Shown: positions 40,627 to 51,378 of the stretch, piece by piece
How the letters are laid out: every line of letters starts with the position of its first letter
Numbering within the stretch: position 1 is the stretch's first letter
NCBI GenBank assembly: GCA_002943765.1
Contig: PQWQ01000006.1
Coordinates: 2,294,001 to 2,358,000 of the forward strand
Direction of reading: 5' to 3'
From: Psoroptes ovis
Lineage: Eukaryota; Arthropoda; Arachnida; Sarcoptiformes; Psoroptidae
Length of the DNA stretch: 64,000 nt
The notes under the pieces: generated by a model
Seen by the model: only the letters and a program-made list of their open reading frames with translations
Database searches by the model: none
What the model was told of the DNA's origin: nothing
Position numbers and translations under genes: made by a program

Positions 40627-43569
40627 TGATAATATTAATAATAATAATGATATTTTCTGATCATTTAAAACAAATAAATGAAATGAAAAGAAAAAAGATT
40701 TAATTCAATATAATAATTTGATCGATCTGTTTGGCACAGAAATGAAATTAAATTGAAAAAAAAATATTTCATTTGCCAATTTGAATTCATTTATTCATTT
40801 GTATTTATGTATTTTGTGATTTCAAAGCTTTTAATTTTATTTGAAAATTGAAATATTGAAAATTCTTCATTTTCATCATTAACCTGTGTGTGAAATATTA
40901 GAATTTTTTTTAAGACTCCCATCAAACATTTCACCAAAATTCTTTGCCATATTTGAACCAAGAACTTTAATTGAGCAAAACATCGTCTCTTCGATTCAAT
41001 ACGACGAATGGAAACCTTTTGTTTTCAAAAATAGAAATTTCATGTTATCTCATTTTCATTTACTAATTCGTCTTCTTCTTCAATTTTGATGAATGACACG
41101 CAGGTAAATATACATTTATAAATATATAAATGAATGGATTGTATATATGTGTGTGTGTCCATTCATTATTACCTTTTCAACATGTTTTGCCATTTATCCA
41201 TTTAGTTTTCCTTTTGTTTCATTTATTTGTTTGTTTGTTCTTCTTCGCCAATATTACATTAGCTAATTTATTTACTTTGTTTCTTTTTTTATTGTTCTTC
41301 AATATGGTCAAAAACTTGCTAAAATAAAACAAAAAAAATTTTGACATTTTTTAAATGTACAAAATGTACATTCATTTTGCTTGCTTGCTTAATCGTCGAC
41401 ATTTAGTCTATTTTCGGGTAATAATTTTTTACATTTATTTTTATGTCATTTTTCATTCAAATATTTATAAATTCATAAATTTAGTTAATTCACCAATTTT
41501 AGCCAGTTTCTTCTTCATCTACTTAATTCATATTCATATGTGTTTAATATTATTCAATTATTAGCATTAATTTCTTGTTCAACGAAGAAATTTCTTTATG
41601 AATCTAGAAAATATAATTTATTACCCAGGTATTAATAATAATAATCATGATAATGCGTACACAGAAGCCATAATTGAACTACTAATAGTTGATTTAAAAG
41701 AATGATTTAACTCGAAAAAATGAAATACATTGTACAATTATCACAGAAGCAAAGGATTATCCGAAAGTGATGGCAGTGGGTGGCAAAGATAATGATTCGT
41801 TGTTCGCTTATTGTTGTTCATTTATCAATCGAATAATTAATTAATCGTTCAAAATTAATTGTTTTAAAATAAACTAATGTAATTACTTTACAATTAATTT
41901 CTATTCAAAAGGTATTTACATATTTTCTATTTAAAGTTCATTTTTCTTTTTGTAAATAATCAATGATTATCAGAGTGATTAGACAAAATTACAATAAAGA
42001 TTAATGAGATTGTTTTCCAAATTCATAATAATAATCAGTTATATCAATTTTATTAACAAATTTACACTGAAAAAAATCCTTTTTCAAATCTAAAACCCTG
42101 AAAAGCATTGAATCGATTTCCGGATCATTCATTGATAATACAAGCATATACGCGTGTATTTTGCATTATTTTTTTTCAACAATTTGTTTCCGTTTATTTT
42201 TCATTATTTTCATTTCATTAATACGTTCATTTCAATTGTAAATCCTGTATATTTCTTTGTATCCAACACCATTCATACCGATATTGATATTGATTATGAG
42301 ATACAATGTTTAGCTTTCTCTATCTACCAAGTCAAATGCATTACTTTTCGATTCAAATTTCCCAATTCAGTTCTTCTTTCCAATACATTTTCCAATTCAA
42401 AATCTATGCACAGTTGTTTCATTTTCACTTCATCACCATATTTTTTTCCCATTTTTGACTATAGAATTATGAAAAAAGTGGCAGGTGGCCAAAGGGTTCG
42501 CGTATAGTTTTGCATTGTATTGTAATGTGCTGCAAATGTCCACAAAACCAAGAACTAGGAACAACACGCATTTTGAATCATTTTAAAACAAATTGATCAT
42601 CGAAAAAAAAATTGAAAATCAAAAATCATTTGTTTGCAAATGTGTGTGTGTGCGTGTAGTGAGTGAATGAAACTCTTTGAACACCTATTATTTAAATACA
42701 TATTCAAGTCGCTCAAAATACGATACGATTGGACAAATCAGAGAAAACCAACGGAATTATTGAAAATCAACCGATTAGCCCTAAGATATTTGAAACAGAA
42801 GCTCTGATATCGATTAATTTCAATAATTTTTCGAGTTTTCAAAGGTAAAAACCTGATTCCAAAACTATATGTGCGTATGCTCATACATTGACCATACGTT
42901 CGTGTGCTTGACCATCACCATATTGTGTGTATGTGTGTGTACACAAGCCATTCATCATTTTGACCATCGACAATCATCATCTGAATCAGAGAAATCCATG
43001 AAGTTCATTGTTCATTGTCGTCGTGGTTTTTTTTCGTTGGTTATCAGAAACAACGAACGATTTGACCATTGGAAAAAACACAAGCTGACTATTGTAAAAA
43101 GTGGACCTTGGACATATTTTTCTTTGTTTGTGTGACCTAGCAGAACTTTCAAACAGCCAAATCTGCCAATTCTAGTCATCATTATTAATAATTTTTTTAC
43201 TTCAAAAAATATATCATTTTATATCGTCATCATCATTGAAGTAAACAACAAACAACCGAAAATATCAAAAAATCAAAATCAGAAAATCAAAATATGGCCC
43301 CAGAAATTGTATCAAAAACATAGTCGATCGACAAAGAGAAAATAGGCGGTCGGTCACGTGTTGTTGCTGTTGTTGTTTTTGTCGAATTTTCCATTGTTTA
43401 TCATTATTTGAAAAAATAACCAGAAAAATATTCGTCGAATTTTGACAATATCAAACATTGAAATTCAATTTCATTCATATTTTGTGTGGATCCAACAATG
43501 AAAACAATAAATGAAATGAAATAAATAAATATTCACACATTGTTATTAGTTAGTAATCATTATCATCAT
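40627..43569. other. Proximal upstream region of ftz, no gene seen
   Basis: AT-rich with TG-rich strings (41145, 42640, 42930) and a CACGTG E-box at 43355-43360, about 460 bp before the candidate TATA box. It is the likely location of proximal regulatory DNA, but no specific element can be named. Confidence 0.5.
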
Positions 43570-43590
43570 CATTATTATTATTATTATTAT
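43570..43590. repeat. (ATT)n microsatellite upstream of ftz
   Basis: About seven ATT units, roughly 250 bp before the candidate TATA box. CAT-rich stretches continue to about 43770. Confidence 0.85.
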
Positions 43591-43818
43591 CAGCTTTGAT
43601 CTCTTTAAAAAACTGATTCACTTTAAAACTGACCTTCCGAGTGACCATTTGACTGAAGTCAAGCAACAACAGTTAAAAATTTAGTTGATCATCATCATCA
43701 TCATTATGCTGAATGTAAATGTGTGATTGGCACCTTTCAATCTAGTCATTATCATCCACATCATCATCATTAATATCATTATAAATATTATGTTTTTAAA
43801 TGTGTATGATTTGAAGCA

Positions 43819-43857
43819 TATATAAGCAACAAACAACATGAAATAATTTCATCATTT
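43819..43857 (+). promoter_or_regulatory. Candidate ftz core promoter: TATA box and initiator
   Basis: TATATAAG at 43819-43826 matches the TATA consensus. TCATTT at 43852-43857 fits the arthropod initiator TCAKTY, with the likely start at A43854, 35 bp after the first T of the TATA box. This is slightly longer than the usual spacing. It would give a 5' UTR of about 75 nt before ATG at 43929. TATA-like strings are common in AT-rich DNA, so the call rests on the combined spacing and position. Confidence 0.45.
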
Positions 43858-43928
43858 TGGTAAATCTTTGAATTTCGGTACATTTTTTCAAGATTATTAT
43901 TTGAAAATTTCAAAGAAATCTGCGAAAA

Positions 43929-45417
43929 ATGAATTCATATTTCAATTATACATCAACAAATGAATGGTTATCATCATCATCCACACCATCATCAGCAGCA
44001 ACAACAACACCATCAGCGTCCATATTAAATGAAATGAGCAATATTTCACCACATTCAATAACAATACCAACTACTATACCATCAGCAATGTATACAACGG
44101 CTACACAATCATCAATCGTTGATGATTGTGCTGAAGAAGCTACATCAAATTATGTGAATCGTACTAGTCCATTAAATGTATCATCATCATCTTCATCTTC
44201 ACCATCAGCTATTGTAACAACAGCAGCAGCAACAGCATCAACAACAATATCGGCAACATTTTTGCCAGCAAATTTAATGAATAATTTATCATCATCATCG
44301 ACAACAACAACATCATTTTCTAGTTTAAATTCACAACCAATTTCAAATCAAAATTTTACCTCAACATATTATAATCAATCAGATTATAATACAGCTAATC
44401 ATAATATTAATGGATTCACTAGTACGAATGGTTATAATCATCATCATCATGGATCATCATCATCATCACCACCGATGATGATTAATTCAAGATTTCATCC
44501 ATCAAATCATTCACATCATTTCTATCATCACCATCAACAACAGCATCAACAGCACCAGCATCATCATCATCATCAAGCCTCTTATTCCACTCAACATTCA
44601 TTTTATAATGATTATGTTTTCGGTACACAACCGCGTAATCATCATCATAATCAAGTTCATCCGCATCATCCGCATTTACCTCCTATAAATTGTCCATCGT
44701 TACCTGCAACAGCAGCGGCAGCAGCAACAACAACACCACCGTTATCGAATCATAATTTAGGCATGATAATGCCATCATATGAATCAATGACAATAGTGAA
44801 TGAAAAATCAGCAGCTGCTTCATCGGCAATTTCAGTGACATCAGCGGCGGCAGCCACACCAACAGCATCAACAACGATAATTCCGAATTTGAATTCCACT
44901 AATTGCAATATGGAATCAATGATTCCGATTGGCGATCATAATGCTGATGATCATATCAAATCAGATTTGATTTGCAATTCAAAAATCAAATCTGATTGCT
45001 TACCACCGGTGCCGCTATCCGGTTATGATAAAAATTTATTAAGTAAAAATGGTGAAAATATTGAAGAAAATGACAAAACCGATGAAGATGATGATGATGA
45101 TGATAATTCATCGAATGATAATGGATCGAAAAATCAACAAACCCCAAAAAGATCATTGACACCCTCAATGAATTCATCATCGATCATAGACAAAGATAAT
45201 GGTGATGATGATGGCGGTGAACATACACCACCATTGTCACAATTATCATTATTATCATCATCGACAATGATTAATTTACATCATCAACAACAACAACAAA
45301 ATAATTTAAACATATATTCACAGCAACAACAACAATCAAATCATTTAAATCAACATTATAATCGACAAAATTCACCTACATCATCATCATTTTTTCCATG
45401 GATGAAATCATATCAAG
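43929..45417 (+). other. ftz: ftz coding exon 1 (N-terminal region and FPWM hexapeptide)
   Basis: This exon encodes residues 1-496 plus the first base of codon 497. In order it shows MNSYF at the start, long Ser/Thr/Ala stretches, a His/Gln-rich block near residues 195-217, a second His-rich block near 237-253, Ala/Thr runs, an acidic run Asp385-Asp392, TPKR and LTPS (possible proline-directed kinase sites), Gln runs near 451-468, and the FPWMKSYQ end. Splicing is needed: reading through the donor gives only two more codons and a stop, with no homeodomain. The donor is CAAG|GTAAAT, phase 1. The low-complexity repeats (CAT, CAA, TCA triplets) resemble the simple repeats around the gene, which suggests the N-terminus grew by triplet expansion. 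Confidence 0.9.
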
Positions 45418-48400
45418 GTAAATGAATAAATAAAAGTAAATAAATTATTTTCTTTGCATAATTAGTGAGAGCAAATTAATTAATAATTTATGAATTAATA
45501 AGTAATAAATTACACGTGCAAAATACTAAATGAATGATAAAACACGTGTCATAAACATTAATATTATTAATTTACTTTTATGGCTATATATGTGTGTTTG
45601 AATTGATTAAAACAAAGTAAAATAATTAATTAACTTTTAATTTTATCATAATTTGTCTTACCTGTGTGTTTTGATGTTTTCGTTTTCTTTTCTGCCATTA
45701 AATAGTCATAATAACAATAAAGATAACGATAACAGCAATAAACAATTAAACTTCATTATTTGTATAGCCATTATGATAATTATCATTGTATACAAACAAA
45801 TAAATGTAATGAAATAAAATGGTTTAAAATATTATGATTGTTATTATTTGAAATAAAGATAAAAATAATGATGATAATTATCATTTTCAATTACGTTTCA
45901 TTGCATTCATTCATTCATTATTAATATGATCATAATAATAATCATAAATATTAATTTGTAATTAAAAACAATTAACACCGACACTTAATATTTCATCTTG
46001 TTTTAATTTTTATTTTCTTCCAAGAAACTTTGATTACACAAGGGAAAATCAAGTTGAAAAGCAATGAATTGATATAAGAAAATCTATTAATTCATATCTG
46101 TTATTCGCTATTTGAATGAATAAATTATGAAATCACAAATCGTTTTTATAAATCTTTAAATCTTTCTCATTCATTCTCATATCATCATTACTATCAAATG
46201 CATTATCTGATTTGTGTAAAATTTACACTTTAAATCAAGAAATCAAGAGCAAATAAATATATACAACAAGTAAATGAATTGAATCAACATGTTTGATAAA
46301 AAAAGTACGAAAAAAATAAATTGTTGTATTTTATCAAAATAAATAAATGAAAATAAATAAATAAACAACGAATTCATTCACTTACTTGGGTCATAAATTA
46401 TCATTTCTTGAATGAATAAGTGTAACAATTTAATAGGAGAAAAATCTCTCTCCAACAAAATGATCATAAATAAGCGGAATCAAAAAACATATTGTTACAT
46501 AATAATTGAGTGATACAAACTTTATATAAGTATTTTGCTCAATTTTTCTTTCTCCTAATTTATTTAAATTGAAAATTGATTACAAAGGTAATGATTTGAA
46601 TGTATTCAATTCAATTCAATTCAATTCATTACATTTATTAAGTGATAATGATTTATATTTATATCTTTGAATAATGAGGAATGTGTAATTTATCAAGAAT
46701 GTTGAGTTTTATTTATTCATTCATTTATTTGTTTATTTTATTTTAATTTTTGCGTAATAAAATTTCAATGGTAGTTGAATGAGTTTGAATCATTCGCTTT
46801 TAACACTCGACTATTATCTTTTCTTTTGTATTCAAGGGTAATAAATTTTGATTTTGAAAATTCATTTCAATTCAGTAACGATATCATTATAATATTACTT
46901 TTACTATTATTATATAATCAAAAAGTGATTCAACAATCAAGAAACGAAAGAAGAAACTCATGTACAATACACTTGAAACGTTGTGTTTTTTGTGTGTTAT
47001 TGTATTTTAAGAGCTGCCTTTGATTAAAAAGAATAATAACGTTGATTCATTCATTTATTCATTGATATTTAAGATTGAATGATATTTGATTTTTCTGATT
47101 TCTTCATTAATTTCAAATGAAAACAAACAAACACATTTTTCACAATGAAATTGATTCATTTATTCATTATTATGATTGTTATTATTATCATTGAAATTTT
47201 TTTGATTTTAAAATTATTTCTCCTCCAATTTCACAGCTTTTTCAATGTTTACATTATTTTTAAAAGATTACATTACATAATAATGATGATAATAATCATC
47301 ATCATCATCATAATAATAGCAATAAATTTTATTTGCGAATCATCATTTATACTTGTTTCATTTCATTTCTTAGATTCAAGTTTATTTTCACTTATATTTC
47401 TTTGAACTATCAAAAATGGTAATAAAAATTATGATTATAATTGTAATTTACATTCATTCATTTCTCCAAAATTCATTTAGTAAAAATATCGTAAATTTTT
47501 CGTTGTTGGTGGTTTTTTTAGCGTACACACGAAAAATGAAATAAAATCAAACAAGATAAATCAACATGAATGTATATAAATGGGCCATTTAAATACATTT
47601 TCAACGAAAAAAAGGTTAAATTACCTAAACCATAAATTTTTCAATTAAATAATTTGATTTTAAATGAATGAAAATCATTTCAATTCGAATATATATCCAA
47701 AATGCAATTTGTTGCATTCAGTGGATTCATTTCGTTCTGATTTCAATGAACAGTATTCCAGTGTTCCGTATAATTACGATGGATGCAAAAAAGAGATGAA
47801 TGAATGAATGATGATTGATAAATTGAATTTTTTATTTGAATTTAAAATTTTTTAATTGAAATTTTTCATTTTTTCTAAAAAATGAAAAAGTTCAAAGACA
47901 TTGTAATTTATTTCAATTCATTTTTCGTAAAAAAAAATTAATGAAAAAAATGATAAATTAGAAAAAAAATTTAAAATATTAAATATTAAATAATGATGAT
48001 GAAAGATGATTGATTTGATGACACATTTGATAGTAAGAGAGATTGAAAAGAAATATTGATCTTGAAGTGAAATAATCAATTAAAGCAGAGAAAAGCAGCA
48101 AAAGATTGTTGATTATCAATTATTGATAATCAATTTTTCAAGATAAGAAAAATTCAATTGAATATTTTTTTATGAAAAATCTGCAGGAAAAATTGAAGAA
48201 ATCCTTAAAAGAATTTAAAAAACTGACCACTGGTCAAAAGCTTATCATTGCGAATTCATTCGACGAATACTAATGAGTGAAAATGAATCAAAGAGCAGGA
48301 AAAAATCCAAGGATTCAACCTTTGAATTCCTGAACATGTAGGTAATGACATTCATGGTTGAATCGGATATTTTAAAGATTTTGAATTTTGAAAACTTTAA

Positions 48401-51104
48401 ATTTTATCATATTGAGAAGGTAAAAATTTAAATCAAAATAATCTTCAATCAATCATTAATATTCATAATTCTCTATTTAAGAATTATAAAAAAATGAAAA
48501 ATTATCCAACACACATGGATAGCAATTTAGCAGCAGCAGTAAACTGAATTCATCATAAATTTAAATTAACTTAATTGGCTTTCAAATGTTGTTTCGGCTG
48601 CTGCTGATGATGGTATTCACGAGGTAAAAAGAGGTAGTTTTTGCTTGCTCGCTTGTTTCTTGGGCTGATTATTGCTGCGAATTTATGCTTGTCATGTTCG
48701 CTGTTGCTTTTGATGCTGTCGTCGTCGTTTTTTGAGTGTAATTTTTAGTAAACTTGAAGAAAATCAAATGATGAAAATTCAACCATTCTACAGGTATTTT
48801 TCGTTCATTATTACCATTATACTTATCGAGTGTTTAATATTATGGTTATTCGAAACAAGAAGACAATTTTTCCCATTTTGTGACATTAATAATAATAATT
48901 GTAATTGTAATTTATTATTAATAATGGCAATTATTTATGGATGAAAGCTAAGCTAAACATTGAAAACAAAAAATGAACAATTTTTCATGTATTTAAAATG
49001 ACATTTAAGGGAAATTTTTCATATTAAAAAAAATCTGTTGATTTTAATATCATTGAGGAGTAAAAAAATTACCTGAAATTATTAAATTTACTTACCTTAC
49101 CTCATACTTACCTTTCCATACTTAATACATATTTACCTGCTAATATACCAGTGAATTTCAATGTTTTTCACTCATATTTTTTTTGCAATTATTTTCATGA
49201 GTTTTCATATTTTTTTCGTTTATTTCGCCTTTTTCCATTTAAATTCATCAAGCAATTTCATTTTATTTTTTCATTTTCAAAATTTAATTGTTTGATTGAT
49301 AAAGAATAAAAAAATGAAAAAAAAACCAAGTGGCCACCTACTTTGTTCACGTCCAATGATTCCATAGATTTTATCACCTTTAAATAAAAAATTATTAATA
49401 ATTAAAATTAATATTGAAAAATTGAAAATTGAAAAAAATGAAAAATTGATTGAAAAACTAATTAGGTTAACGTTGTTAGATTAGAGTAACAGCAACAAAT
49501 CCATACACATTGAGTACATATAAACAAATTTCACAAATTTTGTCTGAATTTTCTTCATTTCAAAATGAAAATATATAAATTCAACAATTTCCATCACTCA
49601 GCTGGATGCAGCATCAGCATCAGAACAGATTGAAAAATTTTTACCCGAAGAAATAAAAAAAACTAATCAAAATTTTCTTTATTTTCTCTACGAATATTTG
49701 ACAAGTATGATCGAATAATAACATACACATACACAACATTTTGGATTGATACATGCATTGATATTCAAAGCTTGAAAAAATCAAAAAAAAAATGATAAAT
49801 CTCAAAGCAAGCATCATCATATATAGATAAGATGTTTGATTTTTTCTTATTTTATTTCAATTCAATTTTACCGAATATTCGAATGTATATTTCGCTTCAT
49901 GTTCAAAATATAATGAAGCGAATGACAGGCAAATTTTGCTGTGTGTTAGTTGATTTTTTGACTAAAAAATGAACATTTCATCTCAAAATAAAGATGCACA
50001 AAGTAAAAAATAGAAAAAATGTCTAAAATTTTAGACATTTTGCTCTGTATCTTCGTGTTAGTTCAATGCTGAAAATAAAAACTTGTTATATCATTCAAAA
50101 TTCAAACACATTCGATTCAATAAAATGTAATATCAATGAAAAAATAAGTGCAAAAAAATAATGAAAAAAGCGAAAAATAACGAATAATAATAACGATAAT
50201 CAAGATTACCTGTCATCGCATCACAAAAAATGTCTATAATAATAATAATAATGAAATGAGATGAAATGAAATGAAATTTAAAAGTTTTTTCGTTGATATT
50301 TGAAAACTGTCAACAAGCAAAAAAATAAACATCTCGGTGAATCAGCAATGAACTAAACATATCATCAGAGTTAACTATAACATACTGTAAAGTGATGTTT
50401 TTTTTAACTTTTGATACATTTTCTGTCAAAATTTTGTTTATTTTCAAATAAATAAATAAATAAATATAAAAAAAATACTGAAGAAAATATCTTTCAAATA
50501 TTAATGTTTTCTTATCTATTTTTTCTCTATTCCTCTCTGTTTTCTATTAATATGTATCAATATGCCTGTATGATCAATAAACATAGATACTGGCCATGGA
50601 CCTAAACGTACCCGACAAACATATACCAGATATCAAACATTAGAATTGGAAAAAGAATTTCATTTCAATCGTTATTTAACACGTCGTCGACGTATCGAAA
50701 TTGCACATTCATTGGGGTTGACTGAACGGCAAATAAAAATTTGGTTTCAAAATCGTCGAATGAAAGCGAAAAAAGAGATAAAAATTAAATGTAATGGTAA
50801 AAATGTAACCAGCAGTAACGCTAACAATACATTTCATACAAATCACCATCACCACCACAATCATCATCAGCCGCCATTGACTTCGACATTATCGAATGGT
50901 ATATTAATACAACAACAACATCAACCATCATCAAACACCGCTGAAACAATAATTCTTGGAAATAATAATAATAATAATAATCATCATCATCATCATCAAC
51001 AATCAAATAATTTATTAATTGGTAATTTAATCAACAATAATAATCATCGACATTCGACGGAATTTGTTGCAACAAATAATGATGATAATGATGATAATTT
51101 ATAA
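43929..51104 (+). CDS. ftz: Fushi tarazu-type Hox homeodomain transcription factor (two coding exons)
   Basis: The coding sequence joins 43929-45417 to 50587-51104: 2007 nt, 668 residues plus stop. It is a nuclear DNA-binding regulator of the Hox class. The homeodomain covers residues about 502-561, with KRTRQTYTRYQ at its N-terminal arm, Gln50 and Asn51 in helix 3, and Ala at position 56 where Antp and Scr have Trp. The KRTRQTY arm and the non-Trp residue 56 separate ftz from Antp (RKRGRQTY) and Scr (KRQRTSY). A hexapeptide FPWM (489-492), the Extradenticle/Pbx contact motif, sits about nine residues before the homeodomain. The N-terminus MNSYF matches the SSYF-like motif common at Hox N-termini. 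I see no LXXLL motif, the FTZ-F1 contact found in insect Ftz; LSQLSLL near residue 440 is only a near miss. An in-frame TGA at 43902 and A at -3 support the start. The remainder is low-complexity Ser/Thr/Asn/His/Gln. Hox class is certain; the ftz paralogue call is strong. Confidence 0.9.
44959..44997 (+). other. Perfect 15-bp stem-loop inside ftz exon 1
   Basis: The left arm AATCAGATTTGATTT (44959-44973) is the exact reverse complement of 44983-44997, with a 9-nt loop. It encodes a peptide in which IKSD occurs twice. The left arm also sits inside a 17-bp palindrome (44955-44971), so alternative pairings exist. It could fold in the mRNA; whether it has a role is unknown. Confidence 0.75.
46607..46630. 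repeat. (AATTC)n pentanucleotide repeat in the ftz intron
   Basis: Four to five tandem CAATT/AATTC units without interruption. Confidence 0.85.
48109..48133. other. Perfect 25-bp palindrome in the ftz intron
   Basis: TTGATTATCAAT (48109-48120) and its exact complement (48122-48133) flank a single T. Each arm has TGATTAT and ATCAAT cores, resembling Extradenticle/Hox half-sites. A regulatory role is inference. Confidence 0.85.
50016..50041. other. Perfect 26-bp palindrome in the ftz intron
   Basis: AAAATGTCTAAAA (50016-50028) is followed directly by its exact complement (50029-50041). Looser flanking pairing (AAGATGCA on the left, TGTATCTT on the right) may extend it. It lies about 550 bp before exon 2. 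Confidence 0.85.
50235..50252. repeat. (TAA)n microsatellite in the ftz intron
   Basis: Six TAA units, about 330 bp before exon 2. Confidence 0.85.
50587..51104 (+). other. ftz: ftz coding exon 2 (homeobox and C-terminal tail)
   Basis: This exon encodes the last two bases of codon 497 through residue 668 and ends with TAA. The homeobox occupies about 50601-50780 and encodes a complete homeodomain with all three helices; helix 3 contains the invariant WFQNRR core (W48, F49, N51). After the homeodomain the tail is about 107 residues and mostly His, Asn and Gln runs, ending in an acidic NDDNDDNL. No conserved C-terminal motif was recognised. The exon must start before the first ATG-like codon, because residues 502-517 of the homeodomain lie upstream of any candidate initiation codon. 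Confidence 0.93.
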
Positions 51105-51378
51105 TCGTTGTCCATCAAATTAATGGAACAAAAATCAAAATCATTTAATTCCTAATTTTGCCCCCGATTCATGAAATTTTCCATCTTATTTAACATCAAT
51201 CAATTAATTCCCCTAGAATTTCTTTTTTTTTCGTCGAATTATTTAAGAAATGATAAACAATTAGAAATGATGATAAGAATTATAATTCCACATATTCACA
51301 TACACATGTCATACATTTTATTGAATAGTCAAATAGATTCATATTCATTTTTTCTCTCTTATTATTTTAACGAATAAA
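51105..51378 (+). terminator. Likely ftz 3' UTR with AATAAA polyadenylation signal
   Basis: After the TAA stop the sequence loses triplet-repeat coding character. The first canonical AATAAA on this strand is at 51373-51378, giving a 3' UTR of about 290 nt. A second AATAAA occurs near 51929. Such hexamers are frequent by chance here, so the exact end is uncertain. Confidence 0.4.

Larger units (their letters stand above)
45418..50586 (+). other. ftz intron between hexapeptide and homeodomain
   Basis: This 5169-bp GT-AG intron has the donor G|GTAAAT and the acceptor ACATAG|AT. It interrupts the gene between hexapeptide and homeobox, the classic position for Hox introns. Phase 1 joining restores Asp497 and an uninterrupted KSYQ-DTGHGPKRTRQ reading. 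The intron is AT-rich, with TAA/ATC simple repeats, a run of AATTC units at 46607-46630, two CACGTG E-boxes 30 bp apart near its 5' end, and perfect palindromes at 48109-48133 and 50016-50041. ORFs inside it are Ile/Phe-rich low-complexity translations without gene character. Confidence 0.88.

Noticed and set aside
44683..45180. Minus-strand ORFs within ftz exon 1
   Set aside because: They are antisense readings of the triplet repeats in exon 1.
46775..48944. ORFs inside the ftz intron as extra exons
   Set aside because: Ile/Phe/Leu-rich simple-sequence translations with no recognisable domain; the two known exons already join in frame.
50821..51006. Minus-strand ORF in ftz exon 2
   Set aside because: Antisense reading of His/Asn codon runs.
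43929..51104. The Hox gene as Antp or Scr
   Set aside because: The KRTRQTY arm and Ala at homeodomain position 56 do not fit Antp (RKRGRQTY, Trp56) or Scr (KRQRTSY, Trp56); ftz fits best.
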